Numbered from the stretch's first letter, positions 9,870 to 19,100 are shown. The stretch: DNA of 58,311 nt from an uncultured Collinsella sp. (GCA_900546775.1 UREM01000011.1:1-58311), one strand, 5' to 3'. The notes: generated from the sequence alone by a model not told the origin. Translations and numbers: made by a program.

Positions 9870-11336
9870 ATGCGTATCTACAACAGCGCTACCCATAAAA
9901 AGGAAGAGTTCCAGCCCATCGAGTCCGGCAAGGTCCGCATGTACGTGTGCGGCCCCACGGTCTACGACAACATCCACATCGGCAATGCCCGCACGTTCAT
10001 CAGCTTTGACGTGATTCGTCGCTGGCTCATCGCGAGCGGCTACGAGGTCACGTTCGCCCAGAACCTCACCGACGTCGACGACAAGATCATCAAGCGCGCC
10101 AACGAGCAGGGCCGTACGGCTGCCGAGGTCGCGACGGAGTTCTCCGACAAGTTCATCGGCGTCATGCGTGCCGCCAACGTGCTCGATCCCGATGTGCGCC
10201 CCCGCGCCACCAAAGAGATCGGCCCCATGATCGCCATGATCAAGACGCTCATCGAGCAGGGCCACGCCTACGCCGCCGATAACGGCGACGTGTACTTTGC
10301 CGTGCGCAGCGATTCCAACTATGGTCAGGTCTCGGGCCGCAACATCGACGACCTTATGGTTGGCGCGCGCATCGAGGAGAACGAGGACAAGAACGACCCG
10401 CTCGACTTTGCCCTGTGGAAGGCCGCCAAGCCCGGCGAGCCCAGCTGGCCGAGCCCCTGGGGCGAGGGCCGTCCCGGCTGGCACACCGAGTGCGCCGCCA
10501 TGGTGCACCGCTACCTGGGCACCCCGATCGACATCCACGGCGGTGGCTCCGACCTTGCCTTTCCGCATCACGAGAACGAGTGCGCCCAGGCCACTTGCGC
10601 CTGGCACCAGGGTTTCTCCAACACCTGGATGCACACGGGCATGCTGCTGGTTGACGGCGAGAAGATGTCCAAGTCGCTCGGAAACTTCTTTACGCTGGCC
10701 GAGGTGCTCGAGCAGCACTCTGCCGCGGCCCTGCGCCTACTGATGCTGCAGACGAGCTATCGCTCGCCGCTCGACTTTTCTTGGGAGCGCCTGGAGGGTG
10801 CCGAGAATTCGCTCACGCGTATTGCCGGTACGGTCGAGAACCTGCGTTGGGCAGCGAACCACGCGACGGCCGACGCCGATGAGGCAGCATCCGAGGCGTT
10901 TGCCGCCAAGGCCGCCGAGACCCGCGCCGCCTTTAAGGAGTGCATGGACGACGACTTTAACACCGCCGGTGCCATGGGTGCTGTCTTTGGCTTTGTCACC
11001 GAGTGCAACCAGTACCTGGAGCAGGCGGGCGATGCTGCCGACAAGGCCGCAGTCCTGGCTGCCGCCGATACGCTGGTTGAGCTGCTCGACACATTTGGCG
11101 TCGAGCTTCCCGAGCCCAAGGTCGAGCTGCCGCTGGGCCTGCTGGGCGTTGCCGCCGGTTTGGTTGCCTACGCGGGTGACGACGTGGACGAGGCCGCTGC
11201 CAAGATTCTCGAGGCTCGCGCCGAGGCCCGCGCCGCCAAGAACTGGGACCTGGCAGACGCCATCCGCGACCAGCTCAAGGACCTGGGCCTCACCATTGAG
11301 GATACTGCCGCGGGCACTCGTATTAAGAGTCTCTAG
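9870..11336 (+). CDS. cysS: cysteinyl-tRNA synthetase
   Basis: 488 residues, class Ia. The zinc ligand Cys in VCGPTVYD, the HIGH-type motif HIGNAR near residue 32, the zinc-site GGGSDLAFPHHENE near 230 and the KMSKS motif near 269 are present. The C-terminal anticodon-binding helical region is Ala-rich, ending with DTAAGTRIKSL. It charges tRNA-Cys. It begins three bases after ispF. The mini-III RNase gene often between cysS and rlmB is missing; 143 bases without a recognisable gene lie there. Confidence 0.97.
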   Translation: MRIYNSATHKKEEFQPIESGKVRMYVCGPTVYDNIHIGNARTFISFDVIRRWLIASGYEVTFAQNLTDVDDKIIKRANEQGRTAAEVATEFSDKFIGVMRAANVLDPDVRPRATKEIGPMIAMIKTLIEQGHAYAADNGDVYFAVRSDSNYGQVSGRNIDDLMVGARIEENEDKNDPLDFALWKAAKPGEPSWPSPWGEGRPGWHTECAAMVHRYLGTPIDIHGGGSDLAFPHHENECAQATCAWHQGFSNTWMHTGMLLVDGEKMSKSLGNFFTLAEVLEQHSAAALRLLMLQTSYRSPLDFSWERLEGAENSLTRIAGTVENLRWAANHATADADEAASEAFAAKAAETRAAFKECMDDDFNTAGAMGAVFGFVTECNQYLEQAGDAADKAAVLAAADTLVELLDTFGVELPEPKVELPLGLLGVAAGLVAYAGDDVDEAAAKILEARAEARAAKNWDLADAIRDQLKDLGLTIEDTAAGTRIKSL

Positions 11337-11479
11337 TATTTGTCGACCGTTCGAGGTGCGGCAGATTGCCTTGAAAGAGGAGGGCATAGACCTGGTGGTC
11401 ATGCCCGACGATTGAAAGGCAAGGTGCCGTGGCTCGGACGGTCGATTCTTGTTCGTTATCTATTTAAGGAGGTCGCTTT

Positions 11480-12394
11480 ATGGCCGACAATCGCAAGCGT
11501 GCGCCTCGTGGCGGCAAGCAGGCTGCTTCTGGCTCGCGTCCGATTCGCCGTAACGATCGCGCTGCTGCGTCCAAGGGACAGCGCGATCGCACCCAGGCCG
11601 CGCGTCCGCAGCGCGATCGCAACCGCGACGCTGTCCAGGCTCCCAAGGGCGAGTTTATCGAAGGTCGTCGTGCTGCCGCCGAGGCGCTACGCACTGGTTT
11701 TCCCATCAAGTGCGCGCTCATTGCCGAGGGCGGGGAGCGCGATGCCGCCTTGTCGCGCCTGGTCGATGACCTCAACGCCGCGGGCGTCCGCATTAAGTAT
11801 GTGCAGCGCGCGCAGCTCGACGCACTGTCGAGCCATGGCGCTCACCAGGGCATCGCGCTCGAGGTTGGCAACTTCCCCTATGCCGATGTCGCCGATATCC
11901 TCGATCACGCGGGTGACGGACCGGCGCTCGTCGTGGTGCTCGACCATGTGACCGACGACGGTAACTTTGGTGCTATCGTGCGCTCCGCCGAGGTCGTGGG
12001 CGCGGCGGGCGTCATCATTGCAAACAAGCGCGCCGCCGGTGTGACCGTGGGCAGCTACAAAACCTCTGCTGGTGCCGTCATGCACCTGCCCATCGCACAA
12101 GTTCCCAATATCGCCCGAGCGCTTGACGACCTCAAGGCCGCCGGCTTTTGGGTGGGCGGTGCTTCCGAGCACGCCGAGGGCAGCTGCTGGGATGCTCCCT
12201 TCGAGGGCCGCGTTGCGCTCGTCATGGGCTCCGAGGGCGACGGCATCTCGCGCCTGGTGCTCGAGAAATGCGACTTTTTGACCAAGCTTCCCCAGCGCGG
12301 CATGACCGAGAGTCTCAATGTGGCCCAGGCGACCACCGCGCTGTGCTTTGAGTGGCTGCGCCGCAATGCCGGCGAGCTCATGGGGGAGGAGTAG
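11480..12394 (+). CDS. rlmB: TrmH/SpoU-family 23S rRNA 2'-O-methyltransferase (RlmB-like)
   Basis: 304 residues. A basic, disordered N-terminal tail (about 1-55, rich in Arg, Gln, Ala) precedes the SpoU substrate-binding domain (GRRAAAEAL near 60) and the knotted SPOUT methyltransferase domain with NFGAIVRSAE, LVMGSEGDG and PQRGMTESLNVAQA. It methylates a ribose in 23S rRNA using SAM; assignment to G2251 is by family. GGAGG lies about ten bases before the ATG. The stop is three bases from the next gene. Confidence 0.92.
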   Translation: MADNRKRAPRGGKQAASGSRPIRRNDRAAASKGQRDRTQAARPQRDRNRDAVQAPKGEFIEGRRAAAEALRTGFPIKCALIAEGGERDAALSRLVDDLNAAGVRIKYVQRAQLDALSSHGAHQGIALEVGNFPYADVADILDHAGDGPALVVVLDHVTDDGNFGAIVRSAEVVGAAGVIIANKRAAGVTVGSYKTSAGAVMHLPIAQVPNIARALDDLKAAGFWVGGASEHAEGSCWDAPFEGRVALVMGSEGDGISRLVLEKCDFLTKLPQRGMTESLNVAQATTALCFEWLRRNAGELMGEE

Positions 12395-12397
12395 CGC

Positions 12398-13075
12398 ATG
12401 TCCAAGAAGAACCGCGCCAAGTCCAAGGCCAAGCGCTTTGGCGAAGGCTCGGCCAAGCCGATTGTTTCGGCCGCGACCTATGGCGTGGGCGGCAATGCGT
12501 TTGCGCAGGCCATCGCCGACCCGGTCTCGACGGTGCACTCCAATAAGCCCGAGCTGCTGGTGGTCGACGGCTACAACGTGATCCACTGCACGCCGCGCTA
12601 CGAAAAGCTCGTCTACGACCATTCCGATGATCCGTATTCCAGCGACGTTCACGATATGGCGCGCACGGCACTCATCAACGATGTTGCCGCGTTTGCCCAG
12701 GGCCGCTACGAGGCCGTAATCGTGTTTGACGGCGCGGGCAATATCTCCAGCGAGCGCCCCAACCTGCCGGCCCGCGGCGTGCGCATCGAGTTTTCGCCGA
12801 CGGGCGTATCGGCCGACACCGTGGTGCAGAAGCTCTGCATCGAGGCGCGCGAGGAAGGCCGCGCGTGCTCCGTGGTGTCGAGCGACGGCACGATCCAGGC
12901 CGTCGTCATGGGTAAGGGCGTTACGCGCATCTCGAGCCGCATGCTGGTGGACGAGATCAAGCAGATAGATAACGATGTTCACGAGGCAGAGGAAGCTCCG
13001 CAGATCAAGATGACCCTGGGCAGCCGCCTGAGCCCCGATGCCCTGGCCAAGCTCAAGGCCCTGCGCGGACGGTAG
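12398..13075 (+). CDS. YacP-like NYN-domain RNase
   Basis: 225 residues. A basic N-terminal tail leads into a NYN (PIN-like) nuclease domain with LLVVDGYNVIH near residue 50, VVFDGAGN near 110 and a D-T-V-V-Q-K motif followed by VVSSDGTIQ near 165; the acidic residues in these motifs form the metal site in the family. The Bacillus relative Rae1/YacP cleaves mRNA on the ribosome. It lies three bases after rlmB, the common pairing. Confidence 0.88.
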   Translation: MSKKNRAKSKAKRFGEGSAKPIVSAATYGVGGNAFAQAIADPVSTVHSNKPELLVVDGYNVIHCTPRYEKLVYDHSDDPYSSDVHDMARTALINDVAAFAQGRYEAVIVFDGAGNISSERPNLPARGVRIEFSPTGVSADTVVQKLCIEAREEGRACSVVSSDGTIQAVVMGKGVTRISSRMLVDEIKQIDNDVHEAEEAPQIKMTLGSRLSPDALAKLKALRGR

Positions 13076-13102
13076 GGGAGCTGACGGCGCGACGCTGTCT
13101 CG

Positions 13103-14443
13103 CTAACTCCATTCAGCGATGTCGATCATTCTACGGAGGCGCCATGTAAGCGCCTCTTTTAGATATGGCAGCCTTGCCGTGAGCGCGTTGTTTCTGGACA
13201 GAATCTCGATTGCCTCGTCAACGAAGCCTTCGAGTTTGTCGCCGTCAAACCAGCCCATGTCCTCGACGAGCAACATTTGTTTGGCGGGGCTTGAATGAAA
13301 TTGTGCGCTGGTAAAACTGTGCTCTCCCGCCCTAAGCTCCTCTAGTGATATGTTGCACCAGAGTGATGAGCCCGAATCGAAGATGGGGGCTGGTCTGCAG
13401 ACCAGTGAGTTGACGTTTCGCACGAGGCCGAAGTTGCGCCAATGACGATCGTAGTTGGCAATGATGTCGTCACATACGATCATGCGGTCAAGGGCGTCTT
13501 TTATATCTGTCGCTCCAAGCTCCTCACAGTTTGCTACATACCGTTCGTAATCGGTTAGTCGCTCGTCTGCATTTGCATGCTGGTTTACATAGAACGCAGG
13601 GACATATTCTTCTTCGTCAGTTAAGAAGACATTGCATGTGCTCAAGGCAGAAGTACCTGTGCCTTCGAGCGAATAGGGTACATAATCGCAAGCGTTTAGG
13701 ATGCGACGGTGAAGTGCGGTCGCCACCATCTCGTTATAGGGTTCCTGGTTCAGGTGCGCACCTGCCTTGTGGAGTATTCGACGGTCATCCTCGCATGTCC
13801 AGTACTTTTGAAGATTGCCGTCCGAGGTGTTGTCGGGCTTTGCGGCAGCTGCCTTGCCCTCTGGGGCGAAGGGCGCGATGCTGAGAGAGACGTCGTCAAA
13901 AGCATTATTGAAGAAATTGATATCTTCCCACGCGAGACCGGAGCCTTGGGGTCTAATCCAATACTGGTCGGATAAGGAGAGGCCAAGATTTCGCTGTACG
14001 AGTTCATCGGGAACATCGACTGCGGCTTCTGCAAGCAGGGAGGCTAGCCCAATGCGTGCGAGCGGGATACCGCGGCCGCGCCACCAGATGCGGAAGGAGT
14101 CGAGCGATACAGGTTTGCTGGGAGCAAAAACTCCAATAGGGGCGTGGGCACGATCGACGTCGGCGCCGATGTGGGTGAAGTCTTTCCGTGATCTGCTGTA
14201 GACCAGCTGGGCCACTTCGTGCGTGCGGTTCATGAGGGTAAATGCGATTTCGCTTTTCCCATGCCCGCGACGAGGCCGTCCCCCTCTTTTGGTTGCGGAG
14301 CGGAGTCGCGTGTCTACGCTGTCTTTGTCGATAAGCCACACGCCAGAAGCCTTGCGGGCGGTCAGCGCGCCGTTCTTAATGAGCTCCTGCACCCTGCGCG
14401 GGGTGATGCCGAGCAGTTCGGCTGCTTCCTTTGTAGTCAACAT
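13103..14443 (-). CDS. HTH-domain protein fused to a HipA-like kinase domain
   Basis: 446 residues. Residues 1-47 are a helix-turn-helix of the excisionase/MerR type (TKEAAELLGITPRRVQELI). The rest resembles the HipA C-terminal kinase fold: NYDRHWRNFG (329-338, D332 as catalytic Asp) and IFDSGSSL (354-361, D356 as metal Asp). No separate antitoxin gene is next to it, so the HTH may provide autorepression within one chain. A 23-bp perfect palindrome covers its promoter. It converges on yacP with a 27-base gap. Function is inferred; it could be a toxin, or a stand-alone regulator kinase. Confidence 0.7.
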   Translation of the reverse strand: MLTTKEAAELLGITPRRVQELIKNGALTARKASGVWLIDKDSVDTRLRSATKRGGRPRRGHGKSEIAFTLMNRTHEVAQLVYSRSRKDFTHIGADVDRAHAPIGVFAPSKPVSLDSFRIWWRGRGIPLARIGLASLLAEAAVDVPDELVQRNLGLSLSDQYWIRPQGSGLAWEDINFFNNAFDDVSLSIAPFAPEGKAAAAKPDNTSDGNLQKYWTCEDDRRILHKAGAHLNQEPYNEMVATALHRRILNACDYVPYSLEGTGTSALSTCNVFLTDEEEYVPAFYVNQHANADERLTDYERYVANCEELGATDIKDALDRMIVCDDIIANYDRHWRNFGLVRNVNSLVCRPAPIFDSGSSLWCNISLEELRAGEHSFTSAQFHSSPAKQMLLVEDMGWFDGDKLEGFVDEAIEILSRNNALTARLPYLKEALTWRLRRMIDIAEWS

Positions 14444-14452
14444 CGCGAAACC

Positions 14453-14514
14453 CTTCGCCAGAACGAATAGTTTTATATAGCCAATTGTAATTAAAACTAT
14501 TCGTTCTGGCGAAG
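14453..14514 (-). promoter_or_regulatory. perfect 23-bp palindrome over the HTH-kinase promoter
   Basis: Arms 14453-14475 and 14492-14514 are perfect inverted repeats of 23 bases; they begin CTTCGCCAGAACGAATAG. The 16-base spacer and inner arm are AT-rich and contain TATATA-type -10 candidates on the minus strand. The left arm starts 10 bases from the ATG, fitting an autorepressor site. Confidence 0.8.
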
Positions 14515-14666
14515 AGTTTTAAGATTGAGGGCGAACTGACAGAAATGAACGGGCTTGGTACGTGTTGTTGCTGGATTTTGCATATTTATATAACGCCGCG
14601 CGGCCTGTTGCGCCTCGTCCGCAATTCCTTTATTCTTAATTGGCTTCGCGCGAAAGCGCCAAGTGT

Positions 14667-14741
14667 GCCAGTGTGGCGCAACGGTAGCGCAACTGATTTG
14701 TAATCAGTGGGTTGCAGGTTCGATTCCTGTCACTGGCTCCA
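14667..14741 (+). tRNA. tRNA-Thr (anticodon UGU)
   Basis: The acceptor GCCAGTG pairs with CACTGGC; anticodon stem ACTGA/TCAGT frames loop TTTGTAA with anticodon TGT; the T-loop GGTTCGATTCC is normal; CCA is encoded. Confidence 0.97.
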
Positions 14742-14750
14742 TGAGAGTTT

Positions 14751-14787
14751 CGGGCTCTGTTCCTTGTGGGACAGGGCCCGTTTCTAT
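14751..14787 (+). terminator. terminator after tRNA-Thr
   Basis: The stem beginning CGGGCTCTG pairs with CAGGGCCCG around a short loop with G-T pairs, followed by TTTCT. It lies nine bases after the tRNA. Confidence 0.75.
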
Positions 14788-14847
14788 TTAGGTGGTGCGC
14801 CATTGGGTCAGCGCCCATCCCGTTTTTGGTTTGTCTCGTCCTCCAGT

Positions 14848-14988
14848 TTGTCTAAATCTGTAACACCAAGACCGATATTTGGCATCTAACTGTTACAGAT
14901 TGAGATGAAACTTAGGGTGTTTTAGGAATATCTTGATCTGTAACATGTAGAAGCGGAATAGGTCTCCTGCTGTTACAGATCGAGACAA
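14848..14988. repeat. repeat family B, two palindromic units
   Basis: Two units of about 57 bases (about 14848-14906 and 14931-14988) each have outward arms AATCTGTAACA or GATCTGTAACA and TGTTACAGATTGAGA-type ends around variable centres. The same paired arrangement recurs at 25528-25664. No gene is seen in 14788-15137. Confidence 0.8.
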
Positions 14989-15013
14989 GGGCAGGTACGG
15001 TCCTGGATGTCCT

Positions 15014-15090
15014 GCTCGAGCGTGGATTTCTGGACACGAGAGAGAAGAAAATCTCCCGACCGGAGAACGAGCGTGGATAATTAACTTGGA
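15014..15090. repeat. repeat family A, copy 2
   Basis: The words CTCGAGCGTGGAT, AAAATCTCCCG and GAACGAGCGTGGATAA occur within 77 bases. They match family A at 61-155 and 19101-19213 but are less symmetric, suggesting a decayed or rearranged copy. Confidence 0.7.
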
Positions 15091-15133
15091 TAGGGAGCTA
15101 AGGTAAACACCGATTGTCTATCGACGGCTTTAG

Positions 15134-15173
15134 AAACAACGACCCCGATTTCATTGTGGAATCGGGGTCGTTT
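15134..15173. terminator. terminator downstream of the beta-glucoside operon
   Basis: A perfect 13-bp stem (15138-15150 with 15160-15172, core CGACCCCGATT) is followed on the minus strand by GTTTCT and on the plus strand by a short T-run. It is about 100 bases after the EIIBC stop. Confidence 0.75.
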
Positions 15174-15273
15174 GTGCCTCAGGAATCCGAATGGATTAAT
15201 CGAGCTCCTAAGGGACTTCTTGGGTTCTTGCTAATGGTCTGCCGAGGATGTCCCCAATGCAAACAGCGGGCAT

Positions 15274-16674
15274 TTACTCAATATAGTTGGGGTTCTTCTT
15301 GATGATCACGCGTGCAGCGATGAACGAGACGACGATGGCGATGACGGCGACAACGCACGCCAGTACGAAGTTGCCCATGGATCCATCGGGAGCGATAAAA
15401 ATCAGCGCCGAAAGAAGGCCGGGGCATGCTCCCGCAACATACTCCTTCAGGACGAAGATACCTGCGGGGAGTCCCGCGCAGAGGGCGCCGATTGCCGTGC
15501 CGACAAGCAGGCGGGGACGCTCGATGAGACAGCCGTAGAACGCGGGCTCAGTTACGCCGCAGAGTGCGGTGACGGCAACCGTGGTGACCATACCCCTCTT
15601 CTCCTTGTTGCCTTTCATTGCAGTTGCCAAGGCGAGACTCGTGCCGCCAATGCAGAGGTTTGAGATGAAGCCAAAGATGATGGGCGCCCAGCCGAGCTGC
15701 GCCAAGCTCGTAACTTCGATTGCGATGTAGGCCTTATCAAGACCGAGCATGACAAAATAGGGGTTAAGGGCTGCAAGGATTGGAGTAGCGATAAATGCCA
15801 CGTTATCCATGAGCCACGTGACGGCATCACTCAGCGCGTAGCCCATCATGCTGCCGGCGGGGCCGAGGATAATCAGCTCAACAGGCACGACGATAAACAT
15901 GGTGAGTAGCGGCTTCAAGAACAGTTTGGTAACGTCCGGGATGATTTTCTGAAGACCGCGATCAACAAAGTACATGAACACAACGCCCAGTACGATTGGC
16001 ACCACCGTGCTCGAGTAGTCATTCGTCGGGATGGGGATGCCAAGAAAGTCGAGACCCTCAGCACCGCTAATAGACGAGCTAATCATGATTGCGCCCAGCA
16101 GCGCGCCCATGATAGGCTGCATCTTCATGACAGCGGCGAGCTGGTAGCCTAGGTAAACGGGCAGGAAGCTAAATGAGGCGCTGAAGATCGCCAGCAGAAC
16201 CTGAGCAGTTCCGCTATCGGTGCTCAATCCACAATAATTGACCAGGAGATTCTTAATCGAAAGAATGAGTCCGCCTACGATGAGCGCCGGGACGATGGGC
16301 ATGAATACCTGTGCGGAGACATTTCCGAATTTCTCAACCAGGCTCATGGCAGTGTTGCCGCTTTTGATACCCTCTGCAAGATCCTTGGCGGTTTGGGCAT
16401 CGTCGGCAACCGCGCCGCCGCCGACTTCGATTCCCGCGAAGTCGAGGAAGTCGTTGTAAGCCTCGGTGACGTTGGGGCCGATGATCACCTGAAGCTGGCC
16501 ACCGCTGACTACTGCCCCGAGCGCCTGATCGGCCGATTTGGCGAGCTGGAGATCGATGATCGAGGTGTCTCGTGCGTCGATGCGAAGGCGCGTCGCACAA
16601 TGAGTTACCGATGTAATGTTCTCTTTGCCGCCAACAGCCTTTAGGACTGTTTCGGACATTGCCTGATATTTCAT
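15274..16674 (-). CDS. PTS beta-glucoside-type EIIBC permease, without IIA domain
   Basis: 466 residues. The EIIB domain (1-90) has the phosphorylated Cys26 in SVTHCATRLR; a linker precedes the EIIC membrane domain (about 105-460, eight or more hydrophobic spans, GITEPAFYG-like signature as GVTEPAFYG near 385). Beta-glucoside permeases often end with a IIA domain of about 150 residues; here the protein stops after the last membrane helix at KKNPNYIE. It should import and phosphorylate a beta-glucoside, with IIA supplied in trans, possibly by the product at 37264-37827. It starts nine bases after the glucosidase stop, with AGGAG upstream. Confidence 0.92.
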   Translation of the reverse strand: MKYQAMSETVLKAVGGKENITSVTHCATRLRIDARDTSIIDLQLAKSADQALGAVVSGGQLQVIIGPNVTEAYNDFLDFAGIEVGGGAVADDAQTAKDLAEGIKSGNTAMSLVEKFGNVSAQVFMPIVPALIVGGLILSIKNLLVNYCGLSTDSGTAQVLLAIFSASFSFLPVYLGYQLAAVMKMQPIMGALLGAIMISSSISGAEGLDFLGIPIPTNDYSSTVVPIVLGVVFMYFVDRGLQKIIPDVTKLFLKPLLTMFIVVPVELIILGPAGSMMGYALSDAVTWLMDNVAFIATPILAALNPYFVMLGLDKAYIAIEVTSLAQLGWAPIIFGFISNLCIGGTSLALATAMKGNKEKRGMVTTVAVTALCGVTEPAFYGCLIERPRLLVGTAIGALCAGLPAGIFVLKEYVAGACPGLLSALIFIAPDGSMGNFVLACVVAVIAIVVSFIAARVIIKKNPNYIE

Positions 16675-16683
16675 CTCTTTCTC

Positions 16684-18102
16684 CTAGCCTTCCTGCTCCT
16701 GATATTTCGAGATAAGGTCTCGGTACCAATACCAGCTCTTTTTGGGGGTGCGCTCTAAATTGTTCTCGAAGTCGATATGGACAAGTCCGTATCGTTTTTC
16801 GTAGCCGTTGATCCAGCTATACAGATCCATCGTCGACCAGAGGTAGTAGCCCTCAACGCGCGCGCCGTCGCGCTTAGCCCTCATCATGTGCTCGATGAAC
16901 TGGCCCAGAAGCTCGATGCGGTCATCATCGTGGATCATTCCGTCTGCGTCTGGTTGCTCATAGGCGCCATGTCCGTTTTCCGTAATAAAGATGCGGGGCG
17001 CGTCATAGCGCTCGTGGACATCCATGATGGTTGAATACATGCAACTTGGGAGTATTTCGCGGCCCCATTTATTGCGGGGAACATTGCTGTCGCGGGCGCT
17101 TTCAAACAAGGGCGCAATGCATTTTCCTTCGACTTTTTTGCTCGAACCGCCCTTATTGTTCGCCGAAACGGCAAGCTCTCCACCGTGCCAGTCGGTTACA
17201 TACTCTCGGCAATACACGTTGAGTCCAATAAAATCGACTTTACCGTCTCTGAATTCTTCTACGTCATTTGGGGATCGATAGAGCGAGACGCCAAGTTTTT
17301 CAAGGATTTCGTCCATTTCTGGCGGCAGTTGACCCTGAAGCGCTGGTGCCAGAATCATGCGATTGGCGAAAAAGTCTGCGTATCGAAATACGTCATCAGG
17401 GTGCTCGGTTGCCGGGTCGAGTTCGACAACGCCGCCATCGTGGACGGCGCCGATGATGCCGTCGTAGCCCATTTGACGATATGCTCGGACTGCGAGTGCG
17501 CTTGCGCGCATCAGGTTGTATTGAAACTGCATGTACGACTGAACGTCGAGCGATCGATTGGGGGGATAGTTGCCCAACATGTTTGCGCAGTAGCTGTAGA
17601 AATGCGGCTCGTTAACGGTAGCCCAGATTTTGACGCGGTCTCCAAAGCGCTCAAAGCAAATCTTGGCGTATTTGCAGAACCACTCTGCCATGTCGTTGTT
17701 CAGCCATCCGCCTTTGCAAGCAAGCGTGAATGGCAGATCGTAATGGAACAGCGTAACGTTGGGCTCTATGCCATTTTCGAGGCAGCAATCAATGACTCGA
17801 TTATAAAAATCGATACCCTCTTCATTCACTTCGCCGATACCCGTGGGGATGATTCGACTCCATGAAAGAGAGAAGCGATAGGTGTTTTGTCCGCCTTCTT
17901 TCATCATGCGGATATCTTCTTCATAGCGATGGTAGAAGTCGCAAGATACATCACCGTCAACATGGTTGATGTTCTTATTGCTTGTGTGGTTAAAGAAATC
18001 CCACTCGCCGAGGCCTTTGCCGTCTTCGTTCCAGGCACCCTCGCACTGATAAGACGCCGTGGCGGAACCCCAGAGAAACGGCATGTTGTTCACGTTGCCC
18101 AT
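16684..18102 (-). CDS. GH1 6-phospho-beta-glucosidase
   Basis: 472 residues. GH1 signature at the N-terminus (FLWGSATASYQCEGAW), general acid/base Glu in TVNEPHF, nucleophile Glu in ITENGHG, and the C-terminal KKSWYWYRDLI typical of phospho-glucosidases. It cleaves phosphorylated beta-glucosides delivered by the downstream EIIBC in the cytosol. The start at 18102 was chosen because GAAAGGGG lies just upstream of that ATG; two earlier in-frame ATGs are at 18117 and 18120. It is the first gene of the two-gene operon. Confidence 0.93.
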   Translation of the reverse strand: MGNVNNMPFLWGSATASYQCEGAWNEDGKGLGEWDFFNHTSNKNINHVDGDVSCDFYHRYEEDIRMMKEGGQNTYRFSLSWSRIIPTGIGEVNEEGIDFYNRVIDCCLENGIEPNVTLFHYDLPFTLACKGGWLNNDMAEWFCKYAKICFERFGDRVKIWATVNEPHFYSYCANMLGNYPPNRSLDVQSYMQFQYNLMRASALAVRAYRQMGYDGIIGAVHDGGVVELDPATEHPDDVFRYADFFANRMILAPALQGQLPPEMDEILEKLGVSLYRSPNDVEEFRDGKVDFIGLNVYCREYVTDWHGGELAVSANNKGGSSKKVEGKCIAPLFESARDSNVPRNKWGREILPSCMYSTIMDVHERYDAPRIFITENGHGAYEQPDADGMIHDDDRIELLGQFIEHMMRAKRDGARVEGYYLWSTMDLYSWINGYEKRYGLVHIDFENNLERTPKKSWYWYRDLISKYQEQEG

Positions 18103-18173
18103 GAATCCCCTTTCCATCATTCAACACGGTGGATACGTGTGACGGAATTACGATTAAGATGACGTCAACTGAT

Positions 18174-18211
18174 TTGAATCATAGGAGAACGACCAAAGCT
18201 GTTTGATTCAA
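18174..18211. promoter_or_regulatory. candidate operator between bgl operon and RpiR regulator
   Basis: The inverted half-sites TTGAATCA (18174-18181) and TGATTCAA (18204-18211) are 22 bases apart in the divergent promoter region, three bases before the regulator ATG. The arrangement fits a looped or dimer-of-dimers operator. Binding is inferred. Confidence 0.45.
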
Positions 18212-18214
18212 TAA

Positions 18215-19087
18215 ATGAACCATAATATCGAGGAGAGCGGAAAGAGGGATCACGTGAATATCAATGACTTCGATGTGCTCAATCGCATTAGCTCCATCAT
18301 CAACAGCGAGTTTGGGTCAAACGATGCCGCCATCGCTCGATATCTCATCGCTCACATTAGGCGTTCGAGCGAAATCAATGTTGCCGCAATAACCCGCGAT
18401 GCATTCGTGACCCGTTCCGCTGTTCGTCGTTTCTGCAATCGATTGGGCTACCAGTCTCTTAGCGATTTGAAAGAATCATTTACTCAATCAGTCTTTCCAA
18501 GCGACTTAAGCCATCGAGAGGAGGAATTTGGCTACGAGGAGTACAGGGCAGAGCTCGACGTTCGCATGATCGAGATGTTCGCTGAGGTTGAAAGCGGCGT
18601 GTCCGATATCGCTATTAAGCACCTTGCCGACGAAATTGATGGCAATAAAAACGTTGAAATCTGGTGCACCAATAATGTAAGCGCCAATCTCGTACGATTT
18701 CAGCAGGAAATGTTTTATGCGGGCAAGATAGTTCGCATAGTTGCTGGGGCTAACGTCGCGGAATTGAAAAACATGGGAGACGCTTCGCAGTCATTGATAA
18801 TTCTCGTATCGGTCTCCGGGCTATTTGCGTCACAGGCGCGTGAGTATCTTGATTGCCGTTCGGGCAGGAAGATTCTAATTACTGCGTTTAGCAACGATGA
18901 CAAATCGAGGTCTTTTGACCGTGTATATCGTCTTGGTAATGCGGGAAACGGAATTGACCGACTCGGCGTTTATTCGAAATATGCCATGACTTATTTCTTC
19001 GACTTGCTATCGTCGTGTTACTTGAGTCGCTACCCCTGCACCAAGGGGGAGCCGCTCTATGGGTCTACTTTGGCCTGGCCCGAGTAG
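18215..19087 (+). CDS. MurR/RpiR-family sugar-phosphate-responsive regulator
   Basis: 290 residues. An N-terminal RpiR helix-turn-helix (about 20-95, with AAITRDAFVTRSAVRRFCNRLGY split over the recognition helix) precedes a SIS sugar-phosphate-binding domain (about 125-265). The SIS part is divergent: the usual Gly/Ser-rich phosphate loop reads as VSVSGLFASQ near 195. It is divergent from the bgl genes and most likely controls them in response to a phosphorylated sugar. Codon use is AT-richer than in neighbouring core genes, in line with an acquired catabolic cassette. Confidence 0.87.
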   Translation: MNHNIEESGKRDHVNINDFDVLNRISSIINSEFGSNDAAIARYLIAHIRRSSEINVAAITRDAFVTRSAVRRFCNRLGYQSLSDLKESFTQSVFPSDLSHREEEFGYEEYRAELDVRMIEMFAEVESGVSDIAIKHLADEIDGNKNVEIWCTNNVSANLVRFQQEMFYAGKIVRIVAGANVAELKNMGDASQSLIILVSVSGLFASQAREYLDCRSGRKILITAFSNDDKSRSFDRVYRLGNAGNGIDRLGVYSKYAMTYFFDLLSSCYLSRYPCTKGEPLYGSTLAWPE

Positions 19088-19100
19088 TTGCGGCTCTATA

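Noticed and set aside
11337..11479. Possible gene fragment between cysS and rlmB (a frame ending VRQIALKEEGIDLVVMPDD)
   Set aside because: It looks protein-like but is only about 20 codons with no start, and I cannot name a family. It may be a relic of a lost gene.
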